Shown one piece after another: positions 44,040 to 54,200 of a stretch of 64,000 nt of DNA (position 1 is its first letter; each line of letters opens with the position of its first letter). This DNA is from Algoriphagus ratkowskyi. Lineage in GTDB: Bacteria > Bacteroidota > Bacteroidia > Cytophagales > Cyclobacteriaceae. The stretch is taken from positions 1 to 64,000 of the forward strand of contig NZ_MSSV01000012.1 in assembly GCF_002150505.1 (NCBI RefSeq), in the 5' to 3' direction. The notes below the pieces were generated by a model. That model made no database searches. It was not told where the DNA came from and worked only from the letters and a program-made list of their open reading frames with translations. The position numbers and the translations under genes were made by a program.

Positions 44040-44475
44040 AATCTTCCAGATATCTTATTACCAAATTTTAAAAAAATTCATGTCCAATAGTGCCGTAAAT
44101 CGCGAATTTGAATCCTCAATTTGCGTTTAATTGCCCATTGTTACCTATTTGTAATCAGAATGTTATGAGAAATTTAACTAATCGAAATAGTAGATTAATT
44201 AAAAAAAAATGATCCTTGCAGAGGTATTTTCTAGCAAGGATCATTTTAATAGAGGAGTTGATGAATTAGCTTATATGTATTTCCGCGATTGTTTCAATAA
44301 TAGATTATCAGCTATTTACTATATAGTAACACTAGAATTTAGGCTACTTTGCTCACAGGTACAGCCGCAGTAAAATCTACTTAAAGCTATCAGATTGGGA
44401 TCCTATTTGCAGAATCAAATATCATATAATATGATCCAGAATACTGTGATTTTTTCAATAGGATCAGCTTGAAGA
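44040..44475. other. Gene-free stretch upstream of the broken sigma gene
   Basis: 436 bases, AT-rich, with no credible gene. It contains the terminator at 44201-44245; nothing else is recognised. Confidence 0.5.
44201..44245 (-). terminator. Terminator of the sialidase operon
   Basis: AATGATCCTTGC (44208-44219) pairs perfectly with GCAAGGATCATT (44234-44245), 12 bp with a 14-base loop. On the minus strand it is followed by nine U. It ends the two-gene unit 44476-47871. Confidence 0.85.
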
Positions 44476-46686
44476 CTAATCTATAACTTCAAAATATCTA
44501 CCCATCCAATATGGCAAGAGCCAAATGTCACCTGGGCTGTAAGCAGTTTTTCCATTTCCATTATTGTCCAAATCGAATCGATTACCATTATGCCTAGCTA
44601 TTCTTGTTTCTGCTGGAGTAAGTACTGTTGGCGTGCTTTGTCTACGGAAATTTGGAGGTAAAATTTCTATGTCCTTTCTATGGCTATTTTTCACATTCCA
44701 CTGGATCAAGTCAAGTGGATGTTTCTGCAGCCACCAGATCGATTCTCCTAAATCGAAAGACTCAGGCTGGACCAATGCGGTAGAAATATTCCAAAGACCA
44801 TCCTTTTCAGGCCGTTCTGCCTCCCAGTGATCCAAAATACTTTTTTTGAAATCTGCTTTCAACTCGTCATTTAACGCATACTTGTACAATCCCCAATAGC
44901 CTAAAAAGTACATTTCATCATCTGAATGATTCCAAGATTCAGATAGCATTTGCGCATATGAATCACTATCACCACCGGACATTCCTATGATGGCCATCGG
45001 CCTCATCAAGTTTTCTAAATAGCCATAGTCATTCATTAATTCCAAAGCCTTTTGCTTATACTTTTCTTTTCCTGTGAAATGATAGGCCGTTTGAAGCATG
45101 CTGATACTATTGGAGGAATTGAGCTTTCTGTCGCCTACCGTAGTAGGAAAACTATTCACATAATCTGGATGCCATTTCCCCCAAAGGGTAGGCTTTCCAT
45201 CAAAATCCACCAGATACATATCATTCTTTATAATATGCGACATTAGAGTATCAAGTAACTCAATTGATTTTTCCCTGACCCATTTATCCTTCACCACCTC
45301 TGCCAAGACTGAAAAAACGAAAACGTGACCAATCACCTCGTCACTACTAGTGGTGGTTTTCCAATCCCATTCAGGGTCTTCAGTTGGCTGCCATCTTTCT
45401 GGATCAGATAATATTTCTATATAGCCACTCCTTTCGAATGATCTGGAAGGGAAACCGGGAACTGGATTGATGGTGTAGAGTCTCTCCATAGCTAGGAGGG
45501 ATTGGCGAACTTGGTCCAGAGCCTCTTGCTCTTCCGTGACTGCATAGCGAAAACCCTGTGAAGCTAAATACATAGATGTCCATAGCCCATCATTATCAGA
45601 GTCTTTAAGTCTTCCAGTTTCAATTTTGCCTGACTCTGCCAAAATCAATGATGCATTAAATCCATTACGGAGGTGGTTTTTACGCAGACTTTTCTCATAA
45701 AACTCAGCTTTTTCTGCTAAAGTCATTTCTTCCTGCATAATGATTCCCAGTCCATTATCAGTTAACATAGTCACACTATTATCTTGGATCTCCAAGTCGA
45801 AAACTCGCTCCCCTGGCAACCATCTTTCTAAATAGTAATATCGGATTTCATCATTGCCGTCAATTACAAATGCCCCTTGATCAGTTCCAAACCAAATGTC
45901 ATCCCCTTTGGATTTAATGGTATTAATAGTCAAAGCAGGTAATTCGTCTATTATAGGCGACTTAACTTTAGTAATGATATCATAGGTGAAATAGCCAATG
46001 GAAGTCCCTACAATTAATTGTTTTTTGGATAAGAAAAAATCAAGAGCCGTCATACCGGGATGAGAAAACTCTTCTTTAATTTCTTGATTTTTAGGATTAA
46101 ATGAAAAAACTTTCTCTGCTGTCAGCATATAAAACAGCCCTCCGTTTGAATCAAACTTAATGGAAACGATATTTCCCGGGATTTGAATAGCAGGAGAATT
46201 GCCTTGTTTATTCTTGAGATATTGGATGGTTTTACCCTCAGCGATTAGAAAATCAAAGTTTTCTCCACCTTCGAATATATCTGGCTGACCAAGGTCATGT
46301 TTAATATATAAGCTTCCTGCCCATGCATTGCTAAATAAAGCTTGGTCATCTAAATATACTATCTGCTCCTTATAGCTTGAAATAGCTGAAATGTTCTTGT
46401 CTTTCATAGGGAGGTAGCTTTGATCTGCTACTAAAGTGCCCCAATCTTGGAAATGTCCGCTGCTTGGCCGAAGGAGTTGGTTGTTGTTCAATATCTGTAC
46501 AACTCCATTTTCGTCCGCTGCCAAACTGAATTCTGAAAGGTTGTGAAGCGGAGTGGAATAAATAATGGCATATTCCTGTGTAAAATGTACGTCTTGATGT
46601 ACCTCTCTGCTTACTGATTGTGCAGATGCATCATAGATAAAAATTGAAAATATGAAGATCGAAATCTGAATGAGTTTTATTTTCAT
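44476..46686 (-). CDS. Exported beta-propeller plus alpha-toroid protein, probable glycan-active
   Basis: 736 residues. The signal peptide is residues 1-22. Residues 30-325 show repeated propeller-like blades (e.g. SIKFDSNGGLFYMLTAEKV, TIKSKGDDIWFGTDQGAF). Residues 345-735 look like an (alpha/alpha)6 toroid, with GRLKDSDNDGLWTSMYLASQGFRY, WDWKTTTSSDEVIGH and MLQTAYHFTGKEKYKQKAL. Such toroids occur in many glycosidases and lyases. I know no named family for this fusion. It starts three bases after the sialidase-like gene, so the two are co-expressed. Confidence 0.7.
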   Translation of the reverse strand: MKIKLIQISIFIFSIFIYDASAQSVSREVHQDVHFTQEYAIIYSTPLHNLSEFSLAADENGVVQILNNNQLLRPSSGHFQDWGTLVADQSYLPMKDKNISAISSYKEQIVYLDDQALFSNAWAGSLYIKHDLGQPDIFEGGENFDFLIAEGKTIQYLKNKQGNSPAIQIPGNIVSIKFDSNGGLFYMLTAEKVFSFNPKNQEIKEEFSHPGMTALDFFLSKKQLIVGTSIGYFTYDIITKVKSPIIDELPALTINTIKSKGDDIWFGTDQGAFVIDGNDEIRYYYLERWLPGERVFDLEIQDNSVTMLTDNGLGIIMQEEMTLAEKAEFYEKSLRKNHLRNGFNASLILAESGKIETGRLKDSDNDGLWTSMYLASQGFRYAVTEEQEALDQVRQSLLAMERLYTINPVPGFPSRSFERSGYIEILSDPERWQPTEDPEWDWKTTTSSDEVIGHVFVFSVLAEVVKDKWVREKSIELLDTLMSHIIKNDMYLVDFDGKPTLWGKWHPDYVNSFPTTVGDRKLNSSNSISMLQTAYHFTGKEKYKQKALELMNDYGYLENLMRPMAIIGMSGGDSDSYAQMLSESWNHSDDEMYFLGYWGLYKYALNDELKADFKKSILDHWEAERPEKDGLWNISTALVQPESFDLGESIWWLQKHPLDLIQWNVKNSHRKDIEILPPNFRRQSTPTVLTPAETRIARHNGNRFDLDNNGNGKTAYSPGDIWLLPYWMGRYFEVID

Positions 46687-46689
46687 GTT

Positions 46690-47871
46690 TTAGTGGATTT
46701 GTCGAGGATCCAATAATCTGTATTGAATAGTTTTGCCCTCTGAGAGATGTTTAGAATAAGTGATATGAACAAACCCTTTCGAATCCTGAATCATAGCAGG
46801 GTAGGAAAATCTACTTTTGTTATCGGATTGAAATTCAAGGTAAACAGGCTTGGCCCAAGTGCTTCCCTCGTCGTCTGAAATCCAAAGAGCCAATTGATAC
46901 CGGCCATCGTACAGATCATTGCCCACCATCCACCAACGCCCATCTTCTAACTCCAAGATTTCAACACTAGCTGTATTAGGAAATTCTGTTTTTTTGGACA
47001 AACTCCAGCTTTGACCCTGATCAGTGGAAAGGCTTTTATGGATTTTGGGGGGAGCATCACCTGAGTCTCGTAGCATTGCGATAATATCGCCATTTGCTTT
47101 CTGGACCAATGCTGGTTGAATAGGTCCTTTCCCCACTAATGGTAGGCTAGGCATCCAAGTTTCACCCTGATCATCAGATATCGCCATCATAGAAAAATTA
47201 TATCCGTCAGAATATAAAGGAAGGATGATCTTTTGATCGATTATCAAGGGCTTAATTCTTGTCATCCAACCAATACTCCGTTTTTTAGAATCATGGGAAG
47301 CGTCGATTATCATATCTTTATATCGTGGAGCATACTCTGCCCAGCCTAAACCTGAATCGGCAAGCTCAGAAAATTTCCTTTCTACTTCTTCCGCAAATTC
47401 TTCACCTGGCTTAAGAAGGATATTGTCCTGCCATGTCCATTTCGGGGCTGATTCTTTGGTGAAATCAGTGCTTCTTTTAACTCTGAGAATGGACTGTTCC
47501 CAGCTATTTGCCATAACCGCGATCCACACCAAAAAGAGCTCATTATTTTGATTTAAAAACAACACAGGGTTACAATCGGGTATTCCTGGGGTGTCGGCCA
47601 TTAAGAAGGGTTTGGTCCAATGATCTTGTCCTTGTTTTTTTCTCGCTCCCATGATTCTGACATCATCTGCTTCCCTTTCACCCGACCCTTGGAACCAGGC
47701 AGTAAGCAAGTCTCCATTCGGGAGATATACAATACTACTACCATGTGCATGCTGCTCCTGAATTGGGAAAATGGATTCGTCTAGAATGGTAAGAGCTTTG
47801 TTTTCCTGTGCCAAAAGGATTGGTGGAAGCAATGCAACAGCAAATAAGAATGAAAGTAAAAATCGGAGCAT
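46690..47871 (-). CDS. Exported sialidase-fold (BNR) protein
   Basis: 393 residues. The signal peptide is residues 1-21 (ILLAQ). A six-blade propeller is indicated by Asp-box motifs SDDQGETW, STDQGQSW and SDDEGSTW, and by the start HAHGSSIVYLPNGDLLTAWFQG. This fits exo-alpha-sialidase-like BNR_2 proteins. The classic FRIP arginine motif is not obvious, so true sialidase activity is uncertain; the fold is shared by other glycan enzymes. First gene of the operon, facing the sugar transporter across a 264-base divergent gap. Confidence 0.8.
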   Translation of the reverse strand: MLRFLLSFLFAVALLPPILLAQENKALTILDESIFPIQEQHAHGSSIVYLPNGDLLTAWFQGSGEREADDVRIMGARKKQGQDHWTKPFLMADTPGIPDCNPVLFLNQNNELFLVWIAVMANSWEQSILRVKRSTDFTKESAPKWTWQDNILLKPGEEFAEEVERKFSELADSGLGWAEYAPRYKDMIIDASHDSKKRSIGWMTRIKPLIIDQKIILPLYSDGYNFSMMAISDDQGETWMPSLPLVGKGPIQPALVQKANGDIIAMLRDSGDAPPKIHKSLSTDQGQSWSLSKKTEFPNTASVEILELEDGRWWMVGNDLYDGRYQLALWISDDEGSTWAKPVYLEFQSDNKSRFSYPAMIQDSKGFVHITYSKHLSEGKTIQYRLLDPRQIH

Positions 47872-48135
47872 ATACTTAAAGTGTAAAAGTGGAATTAGTG
47901 ATAGCTTGGGAAATTCGTTTTTAAACCAAATCCTGTGGTTATATTATACAAAAGGTACAATTGTATTTTATATGAGGACTACTTGGTGAGTTTGGTTGAT
48001 TTACTTATGTTACCTTTTGAATTTCAAAATGGACTATTGTTATTTAATATTTATTTTGGCTGAACAAACAGTTAAAACTTCTTTTTTTACATGTTTTAAG
48101 GAATCTTAAAATTTTAAAATCAAAAAAATCAAAAC

Positions 48136-49407
48136 ATGAAAATCAGCAAATCGATTACGAAGAAGCAAAATGGACTGCTGTATTTAATTATTTTGATATT
48201 TTTCGTTATTTCCCTGATGTCCAATATTCTTGGTCCAATCATACCAGGAATCATAGATAGTTTTTCCTTAAGCTACATGCTAGCTGGGTTTTTACCCTTT
48301 TCTTTTTTTGTAGCCTATGGCTTGATGTCCCTTCCTGCTGGACTTTTTGTCGAGCGATGGAAAGAAAAAAACACGCTGTTGTTAGCATTTAGTTTGGCAG
48401 CTCTCGGTGCGTTGATGTTTGGGTTCAACCCTCGATTTGGCTCTTCCTTGGTATCGCTCTTTATTATTGGGATGGGAATGGCAATTCTCCAAGTGGTGAT
48501 CAATCCTCTTTTGAGAGTGGCTGGAGGTAAAGAACACTTTGCATTTAACTCGGTATTGGGGCAGCTAGCATTTGGAACTGCCTCTTTTCTCAGTCCTATG
48601 CTCTATACTTACTTAGATCGAAATCTCTATTCCTCCACTGCGCCTTCTTGGATTAAGATGTTAGAGAATTGGGTTCCAGCTGACATGAAATGGGTTTCTG
48701 TATATTTTGTCTTTGCTGTAGTGGCCTGTTTAATGCTCTTACTGATCGGATTTTCTCGCTTTCCCAAAGTAGATCTAAAAGATGATGAAAAGGTGGATAT
48801 AGGCAAAGACCTCCTGAGTCTCTTGCGTAAAAAAATGGTTTGGATTTATTTCTTCGGAATCTTTTCCTATGTCGGTCTGGAACAAGGAATTGCCAATTGG
48901 GTTAGCCAGTTTTTGCAGGAGTATCATGGAGTGGACCCAGCAACAGGTGGAGCTCAGGTTATATCCTACTTCTGGGGGTTATTGACATTGGGCTGTCTTC
49001 TAGGTTTACTTTTACTTAAGTTTTTGGACAGTAAATTAGTATTGATTGTATTTGCCGCAGGCGCAGTCGTCTCTCTTTTGACAGGATTACTCGCTGAAGG
49101 GTCTCTTGTATTATATGCGTTTTCATTTTCCGGCTTTTGTCTTTCAGTAATGTGGTCAATCCTCATTTCCTTGGCTTTAAATTCACTTGATTTCTCACAT
49201 GGCACGTTCACTGGTATTTTATGCTCAGGCATAGTAGGAGGAGCTGTAGTGCCCTTGATTATAGGAGCGTTGGCGGATATAGTAACTCTTCAGACGGCTA
49301 TGTTTTTTCTATTTGTTCCGTTATGCTATATTATTTATATAGGTTTTTGGGCAAAACCATTAGTTTCCAATGCCCGAGTAAAGAGCGTAAAAGAATTATT
49401 CAACTGA
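48136..49407 (+). CDS. FucP-type sugar MFS transporter
   Basis: 423 residues with twelve membrane helices. The fold and segments match fucose/glucose-galactose:H+ symporters: NILGPIIPGIIDSFSLSYMLAGF near residue 30, LPAGLFVERWKEKN near 70 and GMGMAILQVVINPLLR near 113. It would bring a monosaccharide across the inner membrane. It is followed four bases later by its likely regulator and faces the sialidase operon, so it serves the same locus. Confidence 0.88.
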   Translation: MKISKSITKKQNGLLYLIILIFFVISLMSNILGPIIPGIIDSFSLSYMLAGFLPFSFFVAYGLMSLPAGLFVERWKEKNTLLLAFSLAALGALMFGFNPRFGSSLVSLFIIGMGMAILQVVINPLLRVAGGKEHFAFNSVLGQLAFGTASFLSPMLYTYLDRNLYSSTAPSWIKMLENWVPADMKWVSVYFVFAVVACLMLLLIGFSRFPKVDLKDDEKVDIGKDLLSLLRKKMVWIYFFGIFSYVGLEQGIANWVSQFLQEYHGVDPATGGAQVISYFWGLLTLGCLLGLLLLKFLDSKLVLIVFAAGAVVSLLTGLLAEGSLVLYAFSFSGFCLSVMWSILISLALNSLDFSHGTFTGILCSGIVGGAVVPLIIGALADIVTLQTAMFFLFVPLCYIIYIGFWAKPLVSNARVKSVKELFN

Positions 49408-49411
49408 TAAC

Positions 49412-50587
49412 ATGTATCGAGTAATTTTATTATTGGATTTTGCTGAAGATTATAGCAAAGACCTGCTTAAAGGAATTAGCAACTATTCAAGTCAGCACGG
49501 ACATTGGACATTCTGTAGAATGCCACTTTATTACCGTGAGATGATGGGTGTAAAAGGAATTTTGAAATGGGCAAAAGAATGGAAGGCTGACGGAATAATT
49601 GGGCAGCTATATAATGAGATGGAGAAAGGCTTTGAAGCTGGAGATATTCCGGTAATAGCACAGGATTTCAAAGAGAGATTCCAGAATATTCCAAATATTA
49701 CCGGAGACTACAAGAGCACAGGTATCATGGGGGCTGAGTATTTTTTAAAAAAAGGCTATTACAATTTTGCTTTTTATGGTTTCAATAACATTGTTTGGTC
49801 GCGGGAGCGTGCCAAAGGCTTTGAGTTTGCCATCCAAAATGCTGGATACAATGTTAATTATTTTGAGCATAAAAAAGCAAGGTCCATTGATATCTGGCAT
49901 TACAAAAGCAAGTCACTTTATAAGTGGCTCAAAAGTCTACCAAAACCAGTCGCCTTGATGGCATGCGATGATAACCAGGGTATGCATATCATTGAAGTTT
50001 GTAATCACAATAATATTAGAGTGCCGCAGGATGTGGCTGTATTGGGAGTGGATAATGATGTGATGCTCTGTGAGCTTTCTGACCCTGGCTTATCGAGCAT
50101 TGAGCTAAGTATCGTGCGGGGTGGTTATGAAACAGCAAGGTTACTGGCAGAAATGATCCGTGAAGGCAGCAGAGCTTGCAGAAATATCATGGTTTTACCT
50201 GAAAAAGTTATCACACGCTCATCTACTGATATGTATGCCTCCTCTGACGAATATGTGGCGGAAGCATTGGCTTTCATTCATAAACATTTGGATAAGAACA
50301 TCTTGGTAGATCAGGTGGTCAATGAAGTCCCTCTTTCTAGGCGAGTTTTGGAAAAGAGGTTTGTAAGCGTGACTAGCCTTCCCATTTATAAGTATATTAC
50401 CAAAGTTCGAATGGAAAAGTTTGCGCTAAAACTCCTCAGTTCTGATCAAACTATCTTTGAAATTGCGCTTGATTTAGGATTTCCGGATAGCAAAAATGTA
50501 TCAAGACTATTTAAGCAAGTAACTGGTTTTGCTCCCAATGAATATAGGCTACGATTTGGCTCTCAAACAAAAGACATAAATCGATAA
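49412..50587 (+). CDS. XylR-type transcriptional regulator (sugar-binding domain plus AraC HTH)
   Basis: 391 residues. The N-terminal 280 are a LacI/periplasmic-binding-like sensor domain (YRVILLLDFAEDYSKDLLKGI, GADYFLKKGYYNFAFYGF-like segment, ACDDNQGMHIIEVCN, VLGVDNDVMLCELSDPGLSSI). The last 100 are two AraC helix-turn-helices (VDQVVNEVPLSRRVLEKRF and IFEIALDLGFPDSKNVSRLFKQVTG). This is the XylR architecture, a cytoplasmic sugar-responsive activator. It lies four bases after the transporter and probably controls the cluster. Confidence 0.92.
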   Translation: MYRVILLLDFAEDYSKDLLKGISNYSSQHGHWTFCRMPLYYREMMGVKGILKWAKEWKADGIIGQLYNEMEKGFEAGDIPVIAQDFKERFQNIPNITGDYKSTGIMGAEYFLKKGYYNFAFYGFNNIVWSRERAKGFEFAIQNAGYNVNYFEHKKARSIDIWHYKSKSLYKWLKSLPKPVALMACDDNQGMHIIEVCNHNNIRVPQDVAVLGVDNDVMLCELSDPGLSSIELSIVRGGYETARLLAEMIREGSRACRNIMVLPEKVITRSSTDMYASSDEYVAEALAFIHKHLDKNILVDQVVNEVPLSRRVLEKRFVSVTSLPIYKYITKVRMEKFALKLLSSDQTIFEIALDLGFPDSKNVSRLFKQVTGFAPNEYRLRFGSQTKDINR

Positions 50588-51001
50588 ATTTTTTATACTA
50601 ACATTACTTGAGCCACTAGCTAAATCAAATTGATTTGGCTGTCCGATCTACTCTGTGTCAGCAGATGTATAGACTAAAGCTGGGGAGAGCGCAGCCTCAC
50701 TGTACTTTCCCCTCTCCTATTGCCTGATTTAATCCGAAGGCTGAATCTATCGAAGCCAATTGGGGAGGTAAATATTTCAAGAAATCAGGATCCGATCTTA
50801 TTTATTACGTGCACTACAACTTTTTTAAGTAGTTCTAAAAGGCAAATTCCCTCTTCTCACCCTCTTCTGATAGCCGCAAGTCAAATTTTTAGATTTTTCA
50901 GTCAGGCCTCTATTAAGAAATTGAGTACAGCTATCCTTTTGATTTAACCTATTGGTAACAAGGAGCTAGTAGTCTCATTTTTGTGATACGGGGTATTATA
51001 G
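50588..51001. other. Gene-free leader region before the SusC/SusD operon
   Basis: 414 bases with no credible gene. A weak hairpin GGAGAG/CTCTCC (50684-50689, 50712-50717) may end the regulator transcript. The SusCD promoter must lie here or just after, but no exact TAnnTTTG box was found near 51002. Confidence 0.4.
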
Positions 51002-51208
51002 ATGAAGTGTGGATTTATGGAAAATATCAATTTTAAAGAATTACTTGAAAAATTGTCGAAAGGTGAAATAACTAAATCAGAGTTATTCATTTTTCTGCAA
51101 ACTCTTGATGAGAATTCGGGATCGAATGAAGTAGATGAAGCTTTCAAAGAGTATTTCGACGCAATAGTATCCAGTGATCTAAATGACAAAAAAAACAATG
51201 CAAAATAA
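51002..51208 (+). CDS. Short ORF resembling a FecR N-terminal stub
   Basis: 68 residues, starting at ATG 51002 or more likely 51017 (MENINFKELLEKL). It is acidic and helical. The pattern ELLEKLSKGEITKSELFIFLQTLDEN resembles the cytoplasmic N-domain of FecR-like anti-sigma factors (LLxKxLxGexsxxE). The membrane helix and periplasmic FecR domain are absent. It ends 24 bases before susC, so it is probably co-transcribed. It could be a remnant, a stand-alone sigma-binding peptide or unrelated; the homology is weak. Confidence 0.4.
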   Translation: MKCGFMENINFKELLEKLSKGEITKSELFIFLQTLDENSGSNEVDEAFKEYFDAIVSSDLNDKKNNAK

Positions 51209-51232
51209 ATTTCAAACCCTATACTAAATTAA

Positions 51233-54200
51233 ATGCTTATGAGACATTTTTCCAAATATGTAATTCCCAAGATTCTCTGGCAAATGCTAGTGCTGGTGGG
51301 AATAACTGTCCTCCCACTTGCGAGTGCATTTGGAGGAAGCATGTATTCCTATGAGCTGCGGAATACAATTCAAGTGCAGACGGTAAGTGGTGAAATAACT
51401 TCCAGTGTCGATGGACTTCCATTGCCAGGAGTAACTATTTTAGAGAAAGGAACCAGCAATGGGACTGTCACAGAAATTGATGGGACTTATACCCTTGAGG
51501 TGGCTGGCCCTGCTTCAATTTTGGTTTTTTCATATGTCGGTTTTGTATCTCAAGAGGTGACATTAAGAAACCAGTCAGTGATTAATATCACTATGGACGA
51601 AACTGCATCTGATATGTCAGAGGTGGTTGTGACAGCCCTTGGGATCAAAAGAGACCAAAGATCTCTGGGCTATGATGTTGCTTCAGTCTCAGGTGATGAG
51701 CTCACTGAGGTTTCTCAGGAAAATGTCTTGAGCTCTTTATCTGGGAGAATACCTGGGGTTACTATTAGTCAAACTAGTGGGCCAGGTTCTTCCATGAGCA
51801 TGGTAATAAGAGGAGCTACTTCCTTGACGACGGACAACCAGCCTCTTTTTGTAGTAGATGGTGTACCAATGTCCAATTCTCTTAATAATATCAGTCAAAA
51901 TGGCGATGGCAATCAGGTAGATTATGGTAATGCGATCTCAGATATAAATCCTGATGATATCGAAAGTATCTCTGTACTGAAAGGTCCAAGTGCTGCTGCT
52001 CTCTATGGCACAAGAGCAGGGAATGGCGTAGTTATAATTACTACTAAATCTGGAAAAGCTGGGGATAACTTAGGAGTTTCATTTTCTACAAGTAATGTAT
52101 TTGAAAGACCTACCCGATTGCTAGATTTCCATTACAAGTACGCCAACGGAAATAGAGAAGGAGTTTTTAATCAAGGATCAGCCTATTGGGGAGGTCCTCA
52201 ACTGAATGCTAATAATTTGGCTATTCAATGGGATAGTCCTTTGGATGAAAACGGAAAACAAATTCCTACTGAATTGCTAGCATATCCTAATGCAATGAAG
52301 GACTTCATGCAGACGGGAGTGACCTCTACAAATAATCTTGCTATTGACGGTGGAAATGATAAGTCCACTTTTCGGATTTCGTATTCTAATATGATTCATC
52401 AGGGTATGATCCCTAATTCTGATTTATTCAGAAATAGCTACTCTACCTCATTGACCCATAAAATCACAGATAAACTAACATTCACTTCCGACCTCAATTA
52501 CACCAATAGTAAATCTAATGATCGGCCGAGTACAGGTGATAGAAGAGCAAATCCACTTGAGGCAGTATATACATCTCCTTATGTAGATTATGAGAAAATG
52601 CGTGACATCTGGGTTCCAGGCCAGGAAGGGGTACAGCAAATCCGAACCACTGCTGGTGACAACCCATATTTCATAGCCTATGGAATGGAAAATGGTTTCG
52701 TTAGAGATAGGATCTATGGTAATGTAGCCTTGGACTATAAGGTTTCTGAAGCGCTGAACTTTCGTGTGAGATATTTATTGGATAGGTCTGATGAGAATCA
52801 GGAGACAAAGATCCCTTATAGTTACAGCAGAATGGCACGAGGAGGATATTATGTGACTGATATTTTAAGACAAGAATCCAATGCTGATTTTTTGGCTTCC
52901 TGGAATAAAAAATTCGGAAAGCTTGATGTTAATACCTCTGTTGGAGGAAATATCATGAATCAGTTTGGAAAAAGCACTAGTGTAGGAGTAGGTGGTGATA
53001 GAAACAATGGCTTGGTTATTCCGGGTATTTATAATGTGCAAAACATCCCTGCAAACAACAGATCAGTAAACAATTCTTACTATGAGAAAGGGATTTACTC
53101 TATCTATGGACTAGCATCCTTTGGCTATGCAAATCAACTATACTTGGATTTGACAGCTAGAAACGATTGGTCTTCTACCTTGCCTAAAGATAATCGCTCC
53201 TACTTCTATCCATCTGCATCTTTGAGCTGGTTGGTAAACTATACTTTCAATATGCCTGAATCTATAGATTTGTTGAAATTTAGGTTTGGTTATGCACAAG
53301 TAGGAAATGATACTGGGCCATATAATTTGTTACCAAACTTAGGATCTGGAGTCTATAACTCGATCAATACTGCAAGTATGCCTTCTGGGCTTTTGAATCC
53401 TGACCTGAAACCTGAGCAAGCGACTTCCTATGAAGGTGGCATTGATTTGAAGATGTTCGGTAACAAACTCCGTTTTACGGGCACCCTTTACCAGATAGAT
53501 AATAGGAATCAAATTTTCTCTGTGAATCTACCTTCGTCATCTGGCTATTCAGGTCGTCTGATTAATGCAGGCTTGATGCGAAGTACAGGAGTTGAACTGT
53601 CTCTTGGAGCTACAGTCTTGAGTAAAAAAGATATTACTTGGGATGTAGATCTTAATTGGTCTAGAAACAGAACTACCGTGGTGGAACTAGCTGATGGATT
53701 GGATAGAATCACTCTTTGGTCTGAAAACGGTGGAGGAGCGATCACCTTTATCGGTGAACAAATTGGTGACATGTATAGTAGAGGATTTGTGGCAGTAGAG
53801 GATCCTAGTTCCCCTTATTACAAATGGCCAGTACTGGATAATAATGGAGAATGGCAAGAGCTTTCGCATACAGAAAATCTTAGAAAAGTCGGGAATTTCA
53901 ATCCTGATTTCCAATTGGGTCTACAGACTTCATTGAATATTAAGAGGTTTGTGATCAGTGCTAGTTTTGATTGGAGACAAGGTGGGGAGTTTATGTCATT
54001 TACCTATAGATATGGTGAGTCTGATTGGAAATCCCAAAGGCAGCTGGATAATATGACTCCAGGTGGACTTTTATCCACAGACCAATTAATTGCGCTATTG
54101 AAATCTGATCCAGATCGATACATTATTCCTGGACCTGGAAATTTCCCTAGAGTAGGAGGGCACACTTCAGCTACAGGTGGATTTCCTGTCGACAAAAATG

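Noticed and set aside
50720..50947. 75-codon plus-strand frame in the region before susC
   Set aside because: No membrane, signal or domain pattern and no spacing to a neighbour; it is more likely chance.
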